From positions 1 to 53,064 of the forward strand of contig NZ_JYIX01000020.1 in the NCBI RefSeq assembly GCF_000956505.1: DNA of 53,064 nt, given 5' to 3'. Shown here piece by piece: positions 8,453-16,531 of this stretch (the first letter of the stretch is position 1; each line of letters begins with the position of its first letter). Made by a program: the position numbers and the translations under genes. This DNA is from Microbacterium azadirachtae (GTDB taxonomy: Bacteria; Actinomycetota; Actinomycetes; Actinomycetales; Microbacteriaceae). A model generated the notes under the pieces. The model had not been told where the DNA came from and did not search any database. It saw only the letters and a program-made list of their open reading frames with translations.

Positions 8453-9388
8453 ATGCCACAAGCCACCCTCGAGCGGCCAGAGATCCGCGAGCAGGTCCCG
8501 CCGCCGCGCTCGGGACGCCGCTCCACGCTGGGCGCGAAGGACCGCACCTTCGGTTTCATGATCGCACTTCCTGCGGTCCTGCTGTTCCTCGTGATCGCGA
8601 TCTTCCCGCTCGTCTCGAGCATCGGCACCAGCCTCTACGACCAGTCCCTGCTGCGTCCGGAGCGCACGTTCGTCGGCTTCGACAACTACGCGCTGATCTG
8701 GGACGAGTTCGTGGCGAGACTCGGTACGACGCTCGTGTTCGCCTCGCTGTCCACGGTCTTCCCGCTGTTCCTCGGCGTCGCCCTTGCGATGCTGCTGAAC
8801 TCCCGGATGCGCGGCCGCACCGTCCTTCGCGGCGCGCTGATGCTGCCCTGGCTGCTGCCGGGCGTGGTCGTGTCGTTCCTCTGGGCGTGGATCTTCAACG
8901 ACAGCTACGGCGTCGTGAACCACATCCTGACGCTGCTCGGCCTGCCCGAGATCAGCATGCTCGGGAATCCCGTCGGAGCGATGGCCGCCGTGATCATCGC
9001 GAAGACCTGGCACTCCTTCCCCTGGATCATGGTGGTCGCGCTCGCCGTGCTGCAGACGCTGCCCAGCGAGCAGATCGAGGCCGCGACGATCGACGGCGCG
9101 ACCCGCGCTCAGCGCTTCCGCTACATCTCGCTGCCGCACATCGCGGGCCCCGTCACGCTCGTCGCCGTGCTCGAGTTCATCTACAACTTCGGCAACTTCG
9201 ACACGATCTTCGTCATGACCGGCGGGGGGCCAGGCAACTCGACCACGACCCTCGCCGTGAGTCTCTACCACCTCGCCTTCGGCAGCTACGAGCTCGGCAA
9301 GGCCTCCGCGATGGGGGCGCTCTGGCTCGTCCTGCTCGCGATCATCTCGAGCGGATACCTGCTCCTCAACCGACGACTGGAGAAATGA
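8453..9388 (+). CDS. Sugar ABC transporter permease (MalF-type, CUT1)
   Basis: A 311-residue inner-membrane protein with six predicted helices. The conserved EAA loop (EQIEAATIDGATRAQRF...LPHI) near residues 205-225 docks to an ATPase. The N-terminal 35 residues are cytoplasmic. It should form a heterodimer with the next gene product and import mono- or oligosaccharides delivered by the lipoprotein encoded two genes later. I chose the ATG at 8453 because GGAAAG lies 8 bases upstream; a GTG at 8444 would add three residues. Its stop codon overlaps the next start (ATGA). No ATPase gene is nearby. Confidence 0.92.
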   Translation: MPQATLERPEIREQVPPPRSGRRSTLGAKDRTFGFMIALPAVLLFLVIAIFPLVSSIGTSLYDQSLLRPERTFVGFDNYALIWDEFVARLGTTLVFASLSTVFPLFLGVALAMLLNSRMRGRTVLRGALMLPWLLPGVVVSFLWAWIFNDSYGVVNHILTLLGLPEISMLGNPVGAMAAVIIAKTWHSFPWIMVVALAVLQTLPSEQIEAATIDGATRAQRFRYISLPHIAGPVTLVAVLEFIYNFGNFDTIFVMTGGGPGNSTTTLAVSLYHLAFGSYELGKASAMGALWLVLLAIISSGYLLLNRRLEK

Positions 9389-10245
9389 TGCGCCGCAACC
9401 GCGACGTCGGCGAGGGGATCATCCGCCCTCATCTGTCCGTCCCCGGGCGCGTGGGCCTCATCGTGCTCGCCCTGTTCGGCCTGCTTCCGGTGTACTGGCT
9501 CACGGCGACGGCGTTCACGAAGAAGGAGGACGTGTTCGCCCAGAACCGGCCGTTCTTCCCCGTGGATCCGACGATCGAGAACTTCGTCGGCTTCTTCCAG
9601 AACGACGCCCTTCTGAAGAACCTCGGCAACAGCATCATCGTGTCGAGCGGAACCGCGCTGCTGGCCGTGCTCGTCGGCGGGCTGATGGCCTACTCGCTCT
9701 CGAAGTTCCGCTATCGCGGACGCAACGCGATCATGTTCATGTTCCTCATCGGTCAGCTGATCCCCGGTGCGCTGCTGCTCATCTCGCTGTATCTGATGCT
9801 GAGCTCCGCCGGCCTGCTGTACACGTATGCGGCCCTGATCCTCTCGTTCACGACCTTCACGCTGCCGCTCACCGTCTTCCTGCTCAAGGGGATCATGGAC
9901 GGCCTTCCGGACGACATCCTCGAGGCCGCGAAGGTCGACGGGCTCTCCCGGACCGCCACCGTGTTCCGGATCGTCTTCCCGCTGGTCGTGCCAGGGCTCA
10001 TCACCGCCGCGATGTTCGCCTTCATGCGCGGGTGGAGCGACCTCCTCTTCGCGCTCACGCTCGCAGGTCCCGACAAGCAGACGCTGCCGGCCGGCCTCAC
10101 GCAGGCGTTCATCCACGAGGGCACAGCGGACTGGCCGGCGCTCATGGCGGCCTCCCTGATCACCTCGCTCCCACTCGTCATCATCTTCGTCGTCCTCCAG
10201 CGCTACTTCGTCTCCGGCCTGGCCGCCGGAGCGGTGAAGGGCTAG
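9385..10245 (+). CDS. Sugar ABC transporter permease (MalG-type, CUT1)
   Basis: A 286-residue partner permease with six predicted helices and an EAA loop (DDILEAAKVDGLSRTATVFRIV) near residues 175-195. It starts at the ATG overlapping the previous stop by 4 bases, so translation is probably coupled; a second in-frame ATG follows immediately. The C-terminal GLAAGAVKG ending is typical of MalG-like permeases. It works with the upstream permease and the downstream lipoprotein. The ATPase subunit must come from elsewhere, as is common in actinobacteria where one MsiK-type ATPase serves several importers. Confidence 0.92.
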   Translation: MMRRNRDVGEGIIRPHLSVPGRVGLIVLALFGLLPVYWLTATAFTKKEDVFAQNRPFFPVDPTIENFVGFFQNDALLKNLGNSIIVSSGTALLAVLVGGLMAYSLSKFRYRGRNAIMFMFLIGQLIPGALLLISLYLMLSSAGLLYTYAALILSFTTFTLPLTVFLLKGIMDGLPDDILEAAKVDGLSRTATVFRIVFPLVVPGLITAAMFAFMRGWSDLLFALTLAGPDKQTLPAGLTQAFIHEGTADWPALMAASLITSLPLVIIFVVLQRYFVSGLAAGAVKG

Positions 10246-10300
10246 CCGCTTGTCCCCGAAACACCCTGATTCCCGATCTGTCCCTGAAGGAGCTGTGCCC

Positions 10301-11608
10301 ATGAACATCCCGAACTCGCAGTTGAGTCGTCGCGCCTTCCTCGGCGGCGGCACCGCCCTGGCCGCTTTCGGCGTCCTCGCGCTCGCCGGCTGCGCGACCC
10401 CGGCCGCGACGCCCCCCGGCGCCACGGCGAATGCCGCGACCAAGGCCAAGACCATCAACTTCTACGGCAACTCGCTGGGCGAGGAAGCGCTGAAGCCGGC
10501 CTGGCAGGGGATCATCGACGGGTTCTCCAAGGACGCAGGGGTGACCGTCGCGCCGGTGATCTACCCGTACGACCAGGCCGCCACCCAGCTCGCGCTCACG
10601 GGCCGCTCCGGCAAGCTCCTCGGCGTCGGCCAGTCGGGCGGGTGGCAGGTGCTCACTCCCATGGACCTGCTCGCCGATCTGACCGAGCTGGCCAAGGGCC
10701 TCGGGATCCCCCAGGGCGTCCTCGACTCCTACACCAAGGACGGCAAGCTGCTCGTGCTGCCGCTGACCGCTTCGGGCATCGGCATCGCCACGAACGGCGA
10801 GATCGCCAAGAGCGTCGGGATCAAGTCCGGCATGACCGTCGAGCAGTTCGCGACGGCGCTCGAGAAGATCAAGGCGCAGGACTCCTCGCTGATCCCGTAC
10901 GCGGCCGTGACGAAGAACCCTGACCTGAAGGACGCCGTGCACTGGATGTGGGGCTTCGGGAGCGAGGTCGTCACGGATGATCTGAAGTGCACGATCGGCG
11001 ACGCGGCGAGCGTCAAGGCCATCACCTGGTACAAGTCCCTCATGGATGCGGGACTCACGCAGACCAACGTCGCCCGCAGCGACGCCCGGATCCTGTTCGC
11101 GAGCGGGCGGGCGGCGCTCTACGACGATGCGCCGCTCGTCCCGACCTTCCTCAAGAAGAACGGCGCGGCGCAGAACATCGTCGACAACGTCAGCGCGATC
11201 TCGCGCCCCACGGTCGACGGCAAGAAGTCGTACAACCGCGCCTGGGGCAGCGGCCTGTTCGCGACGGCCGGTGAGGGCGAGGTCACGAGCCGCGAGTTCA
11301 TCAAGTACGCGGCGACCGATGTCGCGGCGGCGACGGCGCTGTACGAGCGGTCCGCCGTGGCGCCCGCGGCGAAGAGCGTCGCGGACAAGATCCCCGCGCT
11401 CGCGGCGGACAAGTTCCAGGGGACGTTCCGCACCCAGGTGTCGGAGCACGCGCGGGCCGCGGCCTGGGATCGCGTCGCGGTGACGGCGCAGATCGACGCC
11501 GCGATCGGCGGCGGTGTCGCGACCATCCTCGCCGGCCAGGTGGATGTCCAGGCCGGTCTCAACGCCCTGAAGAAGGAAGTGCAGGGGCTGCTCGACTCCA
11601 ACTCCTGA
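10301..11608 (+). CDS. Sugar ABC transporter substrate-binding lipoprotein
   Basis: A 435-residue extracellular solute-binding protein of the carbohydrate (cluster B/CUT1) type. The N-terminus has a twin-arginine motif (SRRAFLGGG) followed by a hydrophobic stretch and the lipobox LAGC with Cys31, so it is probably exported by Tat as a lipoprotein. The start at 10301 has AAGGAG 8 bases upstream. A Ser/Thr/Pro/Ala-rich linker follows the lipid anchor. It captures the sugar for the two permeases encoded just upstream. The gene ends before a strong hairpin. The bound sugar is not predictable from sequence alone. Confidence 0.92.
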   Translation: MNIPNSQLSRRAFLGGGTALAAFGVLALAGCATPAATPPGATANAATKAKTINFYGNSLGEEALKPAWQGIIDGFSKDAGVTVAPVIYPYDQAATQLALTGRSGKLLGVGQSGGWQVLTPMDLLADLTELAKGLGIPQGVLDSYTKDGKLLVLPLTASGIGIATNGEIAKSVGIKSGMTVEQFATALEKIKAQDSSLIPYAAVTKNPDLKDAVHWMWGFGSEVVTDDLKCTIGDAASVKAITWYKSLMDAGLTQTNVARSDARILFASGRAALYDDAPLVPTFLKKNGAAQNIVDNVSAISRPTVDGKKSYNRAWGSGLFATAGEGEVTSREFIKYAATDVAAATALYERSAVAPAAKSVADKIPALAADKFQGTFRTQVSEHARAAAWDRVAVTAQIDAAIGGGVATILAGQVDVQAGLNALKKEVQGLLDSNS

Positions 11609-11612
11609 GCCT

Positions 11613-11661
11613 CGAACACGAATGCCGCGCCGGAGGATCTCCGGCGCGGCATTCGTGTTCG
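11613..11661. terminator. Bidirectional hairpin terminator
   Basis: A perfect 23-bp stem (11613-11635 with 11639-11661) closed by a 3-base loop lies between the convergent binding-protein gene and the SDR gene. It begins four bases after the binding-protein stop codon. GTTCGTTCGG follows, with no clear T-tract. Confidence 0.82.
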
Positions 11662-11674
11662 TTCGGAACGGTGG

Positions 11675-12391
11675 TCAGAGCCAGCGGTCACGCAGCACCG
11701 GCTTCAGCCACGAGGCCGGGGAGGACATGGAGAGCCCCCCGTCGACCGGGATCGTCGCTCCGGTGATGAACGACGCGCCCTCCGACGCGAGGAAGGCGAC
11801 GACCGATGCGACCTCCTCCGGGCGCCCGATCCGGCCCAGCGGGTAGCCTTCGGTCTCGCCGGTGTCGGCGGCGGAGATGCTCCCCGGCTGCACCGAGTTG
11901 ACGCGGATCCCGCGGGGCCCGTAGTCCAGCGCGAGCTGCCGCATGAGCGCCTCGACGCCGGCCTTGGCCGCGGCGTACGCGGGCAGGGAAGGAGCCGCGA
12001 GCGTGGCATTGACCGAGGTGACCGCCACGATCGACGAGCCCGGCGCGAGCAGCGGCAGCGCCGCGCGGGCGACGAAGAACGCCGAGTCGAGGGTCGCCCC
12101 GAGCGCCCCGCGCCAGTCCTCGTCGCTCGTCGCCTCCGCACGGCCGATCGGCATCCGCGCCGCCGCGAGAACGACCACGTCGATTCCTCCGAGAGCGGCC
12201 GCCGCGTCGGAGACAGCCGTTTCCGCGCCTTCCGGGCGGCTGCAGTCGGCGACGAGGAAGCGTGCGAAGGCCGGATCGACGGTCGGCTCCAGTCCCACGC
12301 CGACGACGGCGTCGCCGCGCTCCGCGAACGCGCGCGCGATCGCGATGCCGATGTCGGATCCGCCGCCGATCAGCAGCACACGACTGCTCAC
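11675..12391 (-). CDS. SDR-family NAD(P)-dependent oxidoreductase (sugar or keto-acid dehydrogenase candidate)
   Basis: A 238-residue classical short-chain dehydrogenase: nucleotide-binding GGGSDIG (9-15), Ser126, Tyr139 and Lys143 of the catalytic set, and a C-terminal GATIPVDGG. The GTG start at 12391 overlaps the stop of the upstream lyase gene (GTGA), so the two are translationally coupled. Upstream residues in the same frame look unrelated and were left out. In sugar-acid pathways such SDRs oxidise the sugar at C1 to a lactone or oxidise a keto-deoxy acid; either role fits here. The final residues (SWLKPVLRDRWL) form a tail beyond the usual family end. The substrate is unknown. Confidence 0.88.
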   Translation of the reverse strand: MSSRVLLIGGGSDIGIAIARAFAERGDAVVGVGLEPTVDPAFARFLVADCSRPEGAETAVSDAAAALGGIDVVVLAAARMPIGRAEATSDEDWRGALGATLDSAFFVARAALPLLAPGSSIVAVTSVNATLAAPSLPAYAAAKAGVEALMRQLALDYGPRGIRVNSVQPGSISAADTGETEGYPLGRIGRPEEVASVVAFLASEGASFITGATIPVDGGLSMSSPASWLKPVLRDRWL

Positions 12392-13305
12392 ACGCGCACC
12401 GCGGTCGGCAGCGGAGGAAGGGCGAGCTCCTCGAGGACGAGGTGCACGGCGGCACGGCTGCCGGCGTCGAGGCGGGCCGCCGGGTAGCGCACGGTGGCGT
12501 GCTCGATGATCCCGCGCGCCACCAGCACCTCCTTGTGCACCGCCCACGCGATGCCGCCCTGCAGTCCGATCAGCACGAGAGGGAGCATACGACGGAAGCC
12601 CGCGCGCGCCTCTTCGACGCGCCCCGCGACGAAGTCGGCCAGCACGGGGCCGAGCAGGTCGGGGAACTCGCAGGCCGGCATCGTGCCGACGGCGCCGCGC
12701 GCGTACTCCTCCAGGCAGAACTGGGCGTTCTGGCCGCCGAGCACGGCGAAGTCCGTCCCGCCGAGCGCATCGACGACGGCCCCGACCTTGGGGGCGGTGG
12801 GCGGCGCCTCGACCTTGACGGAGTCGACGCCGTCGAGACGGGCGAGCTCGGCGATGAGTCCCGGCGTCATGGCGACGCCGGTGACACCGGGGGCGTCCTG
12901 CACCATGACGGACAAGGAGGTGGATCCCGCGACCTCTCCGTAGAAGTCGACGAGCGTGGCCGCGGCCGGCTTCACCATGAACGGCGGAAGCACCATGAGC
13001 GCGTCGGCGCCGCCCTCCTCCGCGAGGAGGGCCTGCTCGATCGACGTCGCGGTCGAGGTGCCGTTGACGCCGGCGATGACGGGGACGCGTCCGCCGACGA
13101 CCGAGACGACATCGTCGAGGATCGCGCGTCGCTCCTCCGTCGTCAGCGCGAAGCCCTCGCTCGCCATCCCGAACACGGCCACGCCGTCGACGCCGGAGGC
13201 GAGTTCGAAGTCGACCAGTCGCCGGAGGCCGGCGCGATCGAGCGCGCCCGCCTCATCGAACGGCGTGGCCAGGATCGGCATCAAGCCGTGGAGGGTGGAA
13301 GTCAT
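12388..13305 (-). CDS. DapA-superfamily aldolase/lyase (2-keto-3-deoxy sugar-acid type candidate)
   Basis: A 305-residue TIM-barrel protein of the dihydrodipicolinate synthase/N-acetylneuraminate lyase superfamily. The Schiff-base lysine is Lys164 in DSVKVEA. Two standard features are altered: the GTTGE loop reads GMASE (46-50), and the proton-relay tyrosine position (YN.PG) is VQDAPG, with Gln136. It is therefore unlikely to be the lysine-pathway DapA. The neighbours suggest cleavage or dehydration of a 2-keto-3-deoxy sugar acid. The start is an ATG with GGGGA upstream. It is the first gene of a unit with the coupled SDR and is divergent from the lactonase gene. Confidence 0.83.
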   Translation of the reverse strand: MTSTLHGLMPILATPFDEAGALDRAGLRRLVDFELASGVDGVAVFGMASEGFALTTEERRAILDDVVSVVGGRVPVIAGVNGTSTATSIEQALLAEEGGADALMVLPPFMVKPAAATLVDFYGEVAGSTSLSVMVQDAPGVTGVAMTPGLIAELARLDGVDSVKVEAPPTAPKVGAVVDALGGTDFAVLGGQNAQFCLEEYARGAVGTMPACEFPDLLGPVLADFVAGRVEEARAGFRRMLPLVLIGLQGGIAWAVHKEVLVARGIIEHATVRYPAARLDAGSRAAVHLVLEELALPPLPTAVRV

Positions 13306-13351
13306 CGGCAGGTTCCCCGCTTCATCATCGGATCGCTATTCGCGCAAGAGG

Positions 13352-13364
13352 TATGCATATTGTG
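13352..13364 (+). promoter_or_regulatory. Putative regulator-binding motif (TATGCATATTGTG)
   Basis: This 13-base motif lies in the AT-rich gap between the divergent lyase and lactonase genes and matches 8334-8346 in 12 of 13 positions. It is inferred to be a shared operator, probably of the IclR regulator. Confidence 0.5.
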
Positions 13365-13414
13365 AGATAGTCTGCCACATAACGGTTATCGCCTACCAGT
13401 GAAAGAGGGCAAGG

Positions 13415-14335
13415 ATGTCGCGTTCACCCCGCTCCCGAACCGTCGAGATCATCTCCGACGAACGATACGTACAGGCCGAGTCGCCGCGCTGGGACGGCAG
13501 GGACGGCGGTCTGGCTTGGATCGACATGGCGACAGGGCGCTTTCACCGGGGGCGCATCGAGGGCGGACGACTGCTGCAGGGCGGATCCGTGCTCGTCGGG
13601 GCGAAGATCGGCGCGCCGGCGCCCCTCATCGAGGCGGGGGCGGGATGGATCGTCGCGACGGAGCGCGGGGTGGTCCACGTGGCGGATGAGGGCGGCATCA
13701 CGTCCGTCGTCGTGGATCTCGCCGCACCGGAGGACTACATGAACGACGGGGCCTGCGATCCCTCCGGGCGCTTCTGGGTGGGCAGCCAGTCGATGCCGCG
13801 GGATCCGCACAGCTCCCTCTGGAGCATCGACGAGCACGGGGTCGCGGTCGAACGCCTCGGCGGGGTCACGGTATCCAACGGCCTCGTCTTCGACGGCACC
13901 GGATCCACGATGTACTACATCGACACGCTGCCGCACCGCAGCATCGAGGCGTTCGACGTGGCGCCGGACGGCACTCTGTCTCGTCGCCGCACGGTGTGCG
14001 CCGTCGGCGGAGGGAACCCCGACGGCATGACGATCGACAGGGAGGGGATGCTCTGGGTCGCGGTGTGGGATGCGGGGGAGGTGCGCCGCTACTCGCCGGA
14101 CGGGACGCTCGATGAGACGATCGCGCTCCCCGCGACGAGGCCGACCGCGGTCGCCCTCGTCGACGACCTGCTGGTGATCACGACCGCGAGCATCGGGCTG
14201 CCGCGCCCCTCCGCGGCGGACGGTGCGATCCTGGGCGTGCGGGTCGAGGTCGGCGGTGCGCCCGCGCTGCCGTGGGGCGGCGCGATGCCCCTCGGCGGTC
14301 ACCGCGACGCGTCGGCCGGTGGGAGCGACTCGTGA
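13415..14335 (+). CDS. SMP-30/gluconolactonase-family lactonase
   Basis: A 306-residue six-bladed beta-propeller protein. Expected metal ligands are visible: Glu in AESPRW (about 22), Asn in MNDGACDPSGRFWVG (about 109), Asn in VSNGL (about 152) and Asp in GNPDGMTID (about 202). Family members hydrolyse sugar lactones to aldonates, the step between a sugar dehydrogenase and an aldonate dehydratase, and both enzyme types are encoded nearby. A GAGGG ribosome-binding site lies upstream of the ATG. The C-terminal 20 residues are polar and probably disordered. The gene overlaps the following aldolase gene by 4 bases (GTGA). Confidence 0.9.
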   Translation: MSRSPRSRTVEIISDERYVQAESPRWDGRDGGLAWIDMATGRFHRGRIEGGRLLQGGSVLVGAKIGAPAPLIEAGAGWIVATERGVVHVADEGGITSVVVDLAAPEDYMNDGACDPSGRFWVGSQSMPRDPHSSLWSIDEHGVAVERLGGVTVSNGLVFDGTGSTMYYIDTLPHRSIEAFDVAPDGTLSRRRTVCAVGGGNPDGMTIDREGMLWVAVWDAGEVRRYSPDGTLDETIALPATRPTAVALVDDLLVITTASIGLPRPSAADGAILGVRVEVGGAPALPWGGAMPLGGHRDASAGGSDS

Positions 14336-14976
14336 GCGTCGTGGACAACGGCCGCCTGCAGGAGCGGCTCGGCGAGAGCAGGCTCATCGCGATCCTCCGC
14401 GGCAGCGACGTCGATGCCACGGTCGCGGCGGCGCGGACGCTGCTGGACGCCGGCGTCCTGACGCTGGAGATCGCGCTCACCCTGGACGGGGCGGAGGAGG
14501 CGATCGCGCAGGTCGTCCAGGATGCTCCGGCCGGCGCGATGATCGGCGCCGGCACGGCCCTCACCCCGGCGGATGTCGACAGGGCCGTATCGGCCGGTGC
14601 GCAGTTCATGGTGACGCCGACGCTCAGCCAGTCCGTCGGGTACGCGGTCAGGGAGGGCATCGGCGTGCTTCCCGGCGTCTACTCGCCCACGGAGATCCAG
14701 CGCGGTCTGGACCTCGGCGCCGCGGCCGTGAAGCTGTTCCCTGCATCCGGTCTCGGCCCCGGATTCATCCGTGCCGTCAGGGAGCCCCTGCCGCACGCGC
14801 GGATCATCCCGGTCGGCGGCGTGTCCGTCGGGTCGGTGGGGGAGTACCTCGAGGCCGGCGCGTTCGCGGTCGGCGTCGGAGGGCCGCTCCTCGGCGATGC
14901 GGCGACGCCCTCCGGAGACCTCGCGGCCCTCGCCTCGCGCGCCGCGGCCTTCCGTCGGGCCGTAGCGCGCCCCTGA
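14332..14976 (+). CDS. KDPG/KDPGal-type aldolase (Eda family)
   Basis: A 214-residue class I aldolase. Key residues are Arg23 in ILRG, Glu46 in LEIAL, Thr75 in GTALT and the Schiff-base Lys134 in VKLFPAS, all at the spacing seen in Eda. Eda enzymes cleave 2-keto-3-deoxy-6-phospho sugar acids to pyruvate and glyceraldehyde 3-phosphate, and some act on 4-hydroxy-2-oxoglutarate. The GTG start overlaps the lactonase stop codon, so they are co-translated. The matching 2-keto-3-deoxy-sugar kinase is not in the window, so it is either encoded elsewhere or this enzyme takes an unphosphorylated substrate. Confidence 0.9.
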   Translation: MSVVDNGRLQERLGESRLIAILRGSDVDATVAAARTLLDAGVLTLEIALTLDGAEEAIAQVVQDAPAGAMIGAGTALTPADVDRAVSAGAQFMVTPTLSQSVGYAVREGIGVLPGVYSPTEIQRGLDLGAAAVKLFPASGLGPGFIRAVREPLPHARIIPVGGVSVGSVGEYLEAGAFAVGVGGPLLGDAATPSGDLAALASRAAAFRRAVARP

Positions 14977-15006
14977 GGGCACCCGCCCCCGACGCAAGCC
15001 CCTCCA

Positions 15007-15066
15007 CCGACGAGTCGTCCCCGTCAGCGCACTCCATAGGGTGCGCTGACGGGGACGACTCGTCGG
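15007..15066. repeat. Palindromic repeat element, copy 2 (convergent 3' ends)
   Basis: A perfect 26-bp inverted repeat (15007-15032 with 15041-15066) with the 8-base loop TCCATAGG lies between the convergent aldolase and gnd genes. It shares GAGTCGTCCC and CAGCG with copy 1; where the arms differ, both sides of the stem differ together. It could serve as a bidirectional terminator. Confidence 0.87.
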
Positions 15067-15076
15067 CGGGGCTGCG

Positions 15077-16531
15077 TCAGTGCGTGTCGACGGCCTCGAT
15101 CTCGGTGCGATCGCCGGACCACTGGGTGTGGAAGGTGCCGGGCTTGTCGATGCGCTTGTAGGTGTGCGCGCCGAAGAAGTCGCGCTGGCCCTGCACGAGC
15201 GCGGCGGGGAGGCGGTCGGCGCGGATCCCGTCGTAGTAGGACAGCGACGAGGAGAACGCGGGGGCGGGGATCCCGGCCTGCGCGGCGGCCACGACGACGC
15301 GGCGCCACGCGGCCTGGGCGCGGCCGATCGCCTCGGCGAAGTACGACGCGGCCATCAGGACCGGCAGGTCAGGGGTCTCGGCGTAGGCGTCGGCGATGCG
15401 GTTCAGGAACTGCGCGCGGATGATGCAGCCGCCGCGCCAGATCTTCGAGATCGCGCCGAGTTCGATGTTCCAGCCGTACTCCGCGGCGCCGGCACGGATC
15501 TCGTCGAAGCCCTGCGAGTACGCGACGATCTTCGACGCATACAGCGCCAGGCGCACGTCCTCGATGAACGCGTCGACCTGGTCGGCCGGGACGGTGAACT
15601 CCTCGCCAGGACCGGGGAGCGCGCCGGCGACGACGCGCTGCTCGGGGTGCGAGCTCAGCGAGCGGGCGAAGGTGGCCTCGGCGATGCCGGAGACGGGGAC
15701 GCCGAGGGAGAGCGCGGTCTGCACGGTCCACGCGCCGGTGCCCTTGGCGCCGGCCTGGTCGAGGATGACGTCCACGAGCGGCGCGCCGGTGGAGGCGTCG
15801 ACCTGACGGAGCACCTCGGCGGTGATCTCGATGAGGTACGACTCCAGCTCGCCCTTGTTCCACTCGGCGAAGATCTCGGCGATCTCGGCCGGGTTCTTGC
15901 CCGTGCCGCGGCGGATCAGGTCGTAGGCCTCGGCGATGAGCTGCATGTCCGCGTACTCGATGCCGTTGTGCACCATCTTCACGAAGTGTCCGGCGCCGTC
16001 GTGGCCCACGTGCGTCACGCACGGCTCGCCCTCGGCGATCGCGGCGATCGAGCGCAGGATCGGGCCCAGCGTCACCCAGGACTCGTCGGATCCGCCCGGC
16101 ATGATCGAAGGACCGGTGAGCGCGCCCTCCTCGCCGCCGGAGATGCCGGCGCCGACGAAGTTGATCCCGGTGGCGCGCACGGCCTTCTCGCGGCGGATGG
16201 TGTCGGGGAAGTACGCGTTGCCGCCGTCGACGATGATGTCGCCCGGCTCGAACACCTTGACGAGCTCGTCGATCACGGCGTCGGTGCCCGCGCCGGCCTT
16301 GACCATGATGATCGCGGTGCGCGGCTTCTGCAGCGCGTCGGCGAACTCCTGGTAGGTCGCGGCGGGGATGAATCCGGCCTCGGGGTGCGCGTCCAGCACG
16401 CCCTGCGTCTTCTCGTAGCTGCGGTTGAAGATCGCCACGGTGTTGCCCTCGCGGCTGGCGAGGTTGCGGGCGAGATTCGAACCCATGACGGCGAGTCCGA
16501 CGACTCCGATGTTGGCAGCGGCAGTGGGCAC
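15077..16531 (-). CDS. gnd: 6-phosphogluconate dehydrogenase, decarboxylating
   Basis: A 484-residue enzyme converting 6-phosphogluconate and NADP(+) to ribulose 5-phosphate, CO2 and NADPH in the pentose phosphate pathway. The N-terminal Rossmann motif GLAVMGSNLARN is followed by IIVDGGNAYFPDT and the catalytic-domain segments GISGGEEGA and KMVHNGIEYADMQL. The length is standard for the dimeric long form. The start is a GTG with GAGGAG upstream. It is on the opposite strand from the flanking clusters, so it is its own transcription unit, though it could take 6-phosphogluconate from sugar-acid metabolism. Confidence 0.97.
   Translation of the reverse strand: MPTAAANIGVVGLAVMGSNLARNLASREGNTVAIFNRSYEKTQGVLDAHPEAGFIPAATYQEFADALQKPRTAIIMVKAGAGTDAVIDELVKVFEPGDIIVDGGNAYFPDTIRREKAVRATGINFVGAGISGGEEGALTGPSIMPGGSDESWVTLGPILRSIAAIAEGEPCVTHVGHDGAGHFVKMVHNGIEYADMQLIAEAYDLIRRGTGKNPAEIAEIFAEWNKGELESYLIEITAEVLRQVDASTGAPLVDVILDQAGAKGTGAWTVQTALSLGVPVSGIAEATFARSLSSHPEQRVVAGALPGPGEEFTVPADQVDAFIEDVRLALYASKIVAYSQGFDEIRAGAAEYGWNIELGAISKIWRGGCIIRAQFLNRIADAYAETPDLPVLMAASYFAEAIGRAQAAWRRVVVAAAQAGIPAPAFSSSLSYYDGIRADRLPAALVQGQRDFFGAHTYKRIDKPGTFHTQWSGDRTEIEAVDTH

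Noticed and set aside
12388..13305. Assignment as the lysine-pathway DapA
   Set aside because: The relay tyrosine and GTTGE loop are missing, and the neighbours are sugar-acid genes.
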